Assembly (NCBI GenBank): GCA_023388555.1
Contig: JAEWGA010000040.1
Span: 1-17,728 of the forward strand
Reading direction: 5' to 3'
Length of the DNA stretch: 17,728 nt
DNA from: Bacteroidota bacterium
GTDB lineage: Bacteria > Bacteroidota > Bacteroidia > Bacteroidales > Porphyromonadaceae
This document shows, one piece after another, positions 15,402 through 17,728 of this stretch. How positions within the stretch are numbered: position 1 is the stretch's first letter; each line of letters opens with the position of its first letter. Under the pieces are notes generated by a model that worked only from the letters and a program-made list of their open reading frames with translations, had not been told where the DNA came from and made no database searches. Made by a program: the position numbers and the translations under genes.

Positions 15402-16055
15402 TTAGGAATTGGCGTTTGGGTGTTGGGGGAAGTGGTTACGAAGCATAGTTGGGGTGTAGTACGGGTATAGGACTTTAAATATATCGAGTCCCGCACGAGC
15501 ATCGAGCGCAGCATATCCTATCTGGGTATCGGTAAGTGTGTCGCGCTCCCAATTGCTTAAACGTTGTTTCTTAGTCATATGCAACCCAAACAGTATGGCA
15601 TATATTTTGTTGAGGGCCGAAACTTTTATCCCCGCTTTTGTACTCATCTCGGTTAACTCTAAAATGGCACGAGGCGACCACCCCAAGTGCTGCACCAAGC
15701 TACGAGCGTCCTCGTGAATGGCAACGCCTGCTTTAATTATATTGGCGTTTTCTATAATGCCTTGTATGGGTGTTAGCCTGCTCTTTTCCTGAAAAGTACA
15801 TAACCGCACTAAAATATTTTCTGCGGGTGTTGATAGCTGTAGTAATGCAACTTTGTTGGGTTTCCCCTTTACAAAGGAAGGCTTTGTTTCGGTGTCAAGT
15901 CCTATAACGGGCTCTGTGGCTAAGCGTGTTGCTGCAGCTAAAATATCTTGGTCGGTACTGTGGTTGTCCAATACCAGTATAGGGGTATGTACTTGGGCAA
16001 TAGGAAGTGCATTTACCTCGTCTGCTGTAATGCTTGTACGGAATTCAGTATTCAT
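15402..16055 (-). CDS. DEDDy-type 3'-5' exonuclease domain protein
   Basis: A 217-residue protein with a DnaQ-like RNase H fold resembling RNase D and WRN exonuclease domains. Motif I is GLDTETKPS (Asp54, Glu56). Motif II is KAGVAIHEDARSL with Asp116. Motif III is YAALDARAG with Tyr181 and Asp185, the tyrosine form. No HRDC or helicase domain is attached, so it is a stand-alone exonuclease on DNA or RNA, substrate unknown. Its first 11 bp overlap the end of the DUF5063 gene, which suggests coupled translation. The pairing with a DUF5063 gene and an RlmI-like gene is, from memory, common in Bacteroidales. Confidence 0.9.
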   Translation of the reverse strand: MNTEFRTSITADEVNALPIAQVHTPILVLDNHSTDQDILAAATRLATEPVIGLDTETKPSFVKGKPNKVALLQLSTPAENILVRLCTFQEKSRLTPIQGIIENANIIKAGVAIHEDARSLVQHLGWSPRAILELTEMSTKAGIKVSALNKIYAILFGLHMTKKQRLSNWERDTLTDTQIGYAALDARAGLDIFKVLYPYYTPTMLRNHFPQHPNANS

Positions 16056-16611
16056 ACAACGGGTTGTTGTTTTCGTAATTCACATCGTTATCCTCGGTGT
16101 AGTAAAGCTCGTGTAAACGGCGCATTGCAGATAGCAAACTACTTCCCCATTCGTATTTAAACAAAGTGAGTACTTCTGTTATAGACGCCTGAATAGAAAG
16201 CTCGTTCTCTGTTTTAAAGATGCCTATACAATCTCCTAATACTTGGTACAAGTCTGCTAATGATTCCGACATACTAACCGAAACAGGCATCTCTAAGTAT
16301 CTTGCATTCTCAAGTTCAACATCCAGGTATACATCGGCATCTCCCAAAACGCATTTAACTTTCTCACGGATAGCCTCATAGCTGGGCTCCGTTACAAAGC
16401 GTTCAAGGAACACTGCTTCCTCCTCTTCACAAGGGGGCAACTTTAGCGCCGTTGCATATACTTGGCAAAGCAAAGAAAGCACCTCGGGGAAGAAATCCTT
16501 ACCAGAAGTAGAGCTATCCAATTGATCCAGGAACAAACAGTAGCGAGTGGAAGCAACAATAAATGCTACAACCTCATCTCCAAAAATGGGATAATTACGA
16601 TTGTCAAACAT
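16045..16611 (-). CDS. DUF5063 domain-containing protein
   Basis: A 188-residue cytosolic protein of unknown function matching DUF5063: VVAFIVASTRYCLFLDQL near the N-terminus, FFPEVLSLLCQVYATALKLP, then ADVYLDVELENARYLEMPVSVSMSESLADLYQ in the middle. It appears mostly helical and acidic, ending in a Tyr/Asn-rich tail. The frame is open to an ATG at 16743, giving 232 residues. I prefer ATG 16611 because the extra 44 residues do not resemble the family, and a TAnnTTTG box lies 25 bp upstream of 16611, inside the longer reading. It is the first gene of the minus-strand operon and overlaps the exonuclease start by 11 bp. If the longer start is right, transcription must begin further upstream. Confidence 0.82.
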   Translation of the reverse strand: MFDNRNYPIFGDEVVAFIVASTRYCLFLDQLDSSTSGKDFFPEVLSLLCQVYATALKLPPCEEEEAVFLERFVTEPSYEAIREKVKCVLGDADVYLDVELENARYLEMPVSVSMSESLADLYQVLGDCIGIFKTENELSIQASITEVLTLFKYEWGSSLLSAMRRLHELYYTEDNDVNYENNNPLYEY

Positions 16612-16635
16612 ACCAAGATGCGTATTGGTTTCCAA

Positions 16636-16643
16636 CAAAAGTA
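16636..16643 (-). promoter_or_regulatory. Bacteroidetes -7 box for the minus-strand operon
   Basis: The minus strand reads TACTTTTG, an exact TAnnTTTG match, 25 bp before ATG 16611. It would give a leader of about 15-20 nt. No clear -33 TTTG is seen. A one-mismatch alternative, TAGCTTTT on the minus strand about 44 bp before ATG 16743, would serve the longer start. Confidence 0.45.
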
Positions 16644-16853
16644 CATAAAATAAGAGTGCCTTTGTGCGGCAGAAGCTACTGGTATGCAGGAACGCCGTGT
16701 AAACTTCGTTATAAGAAGTGGAATCTTCCTTTTGAAAACTCATACTTTCCCCTCATTACCCCCTGTTCCTTACAGATTGAAAAGCTACAGAAATAATACT
16801 TTAGGATTGGGGGGATGGCAGAGGCTAAGAGTTATTGCAAGCAATTTATTTCG

Positions 16854-16861
16854 TAACTTTG
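16854..16861 (+). promoter_or_regulatory. Bacteroidetes promoter for fabD
   Basis: TAACTTTG matches TAnnTTTG, with a TTG at 16835-16837 spaced 16 bp upstream as a possible -33 element. The box ends 28 bp before the fabD ATG. This is the best-formed promoter in the window and faces away from the DUF5063 operon. Confidence 0.65.
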
Positions 16862-16889
16862 AGGGGTACACCCATTTAATATACACACA

Positions 16890-17728
16890 ATGAAGAAAGC
16901 ATTTGTATTTCCTGGTCAGGGCGTTCAATATGTGGGAATGGGAAAGGAACTTTATGACCGTTCCCAAGAAGCCCGTGACCTGTTTCTTAAAGCGAACCAA
17001 GTTTTAGACTTTGATATCACGGATATAATGTTCAATGGCACCGAAGAGGACCTAAAGCAAACAAAGGTCACTCAGCCAGCTGTGTTTTTGCACTCTTACA
17101 TCAGTGCTAAGGTTAACGCTACCGAAAGGCCTGATATGGTTGCAGGACACTCTTTAGGGGAGTTCTCTGCTTTGGCTGCTGCCGAGGTGTTGTCCTTTGA
17201 AGATGCGCTCCGATTAGTTTCCAAGCGTGCTATGGCTATGCAAAAGGCTTGCGAAAAGGCTCCCTCTACTATGGCTGCTGTAATAGGTTTGTCGGACGAA
17301 GATATAATTACATTATGTAAAAGCATTCCCGATGAAGTTGTGGTGCCTGCAAACTTTAACTGTCCAGGACAGGTGGTAATATCTGGAACGGTTGAAGGTA
17401 TCCGCCTGGCTTGCGAAAAAGCAAATGAAATGGGAGCACGACGAGCGTTGCGCCTGAATGTGGGCGGTGCTTTTCATAGCCCGCTGATGGAGTCGGCTCA
17501 CGAAGAACTTGCAAAAGCAATAGAGTCCACCAACTTCAATAACGCCATTTGCCCAGTATACCAAAACTGCGATGCCGCTCCTCATACGGATGCCGAAGAA
17601 ATAAAAGCAAACCTTATAAAGCAACTTACCGCCCCCGTACGCTGGACGCAGTCCGTAGAACAAATGGTTGCCGATGGCGCTTCTCGTTTTATAGAATATG
17701 GCCCTGGAAAAGTTCTGCAAGGGTTAAT
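16890..17728 (+). CDS. fabD: Malonyl-CoA:ACP transacylase FabD (3' end outside window)
   Basis: The first 279 codons of the enzyme that moves malonyl from CoA to acyl carrier protein, feeding fatty-acid elongation in the cytosol. FVFPGQGVQYVGMG opens the protein (5-18). The nucleophile elbow GHSLGE is at 86-91 with Ser88, the malonate-binding Arg lies in SKRAMAMQ (111-118), and the catalytic His196 is in GAFHSPLM. YGPGKVLQGL at the end is the usual near-C-terminal motif, so only some ten to twenty residues should be missing. ATG 16890 is the obvious start, following the promoter box with a leader of about 20 nt. No stop is reached. It is transcribed divergently from the DUF5063 operon. Confidence 0.96.
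   Translation, partial: MKKAFVFPGQGVQYVGMGKELYDRSQEARDLFLKANQVLDFDITDIMFNGTEEDLKQTKVTQPAVFLHSYISAKVNATERPDMVAGHSLGEFSALAAAEVLSFEDALRLVSKRAMAMQKACEKAPSTMAAVIGLSDEDIITLCKSIPDEVVVPANFNCPGQVVISGTVEGIRLACEKANEMGARRALRLNVGGAFHSPLMESAHEELAKAIESTNFNNAICPVYQNCDAAPHTDAEEIKANLIKQLTAPVRWTQSVEQMVADGASRFIEYGPGKVLQGL

Overview
The window reads as chromosomal DNA of a Bacteroidota bacterium, most likely order Bacteroidales and perhaps close to Porphyromonas. The evidence is the protein families (DUF3316, DUF5063, GH51-like lipoprotein, Bacteroidetes-type ParC and S41 lipoprotein), the near absence of well-placed Shine-Dalgarno sites, and four boxes matching the Bacteroidetes -7 promoter element TAnnTTTG at places where a promoter is expected. 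The genus is a guess.

Layout. Bases 1-603 have no credible gene. They hold three copies of a short repeat at a 22-bp period, then about 300 bp in which 4-7 bp A/T tracts alternate with C-rich segments at a mean spacing near 11.8 bp, with extreme strand asymmetry (C far above G). Next comes an exported Ntn-hydrolase of the choloylglycine hydrolase family (656-1744), a 358-bp gap with a hairpin and a tRNA promoter, and tRNA-Gly(CCC) with its own terminator-like hairpin. A tightly packed plus-strand cluster follows: topoisomerase IV subunit A, DUF3316 envelope protein, S41 lipoprotein peptidase, DUF59/MIP18-type Fe-S assembly factor and LpxH. After 118 bp there is a large lipoprotein resembling GH51 arabinofuranosidases but apparently lacking both catalytic glutamates. 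Just behind it lies what may be the fossil start of a lost outer-membrane protein gene.

From 16.6 kb back to 10.2 kb the minus strand carries a second compact cluster, in transcription order: DUF5063 protein, DEDDy 3'-5' exonuclease, RlmI-like rRNA methyltransferase, MltF-like lytic transglycosylase, uracil phosphoribosyltransferase (upp) and a U32-family protein of the RlhA type. Gaps are 9-22 bp or overlaps, so it looks like one operon. It is read away from fabD, whose first 279 codons end the window; both sides of this divergent region carry a TAnnTTTG box.

How the genes fit together. The content is mainly housekeeping: chromosome decatenation, lipid A synthesis, Fe-S assembly, rRNA modification, uracil salvage, murein turnover and fatty-acid initiation, with several exported proteins between. 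I see no CRISPR array, phage gene, insertion sequence or recognised defence system. The least explained parts are the phased-tract region at the left end, the degenerate GH51-like lipoprotein, and the probable gene fossil at the convergent junction near 10.1 kb.
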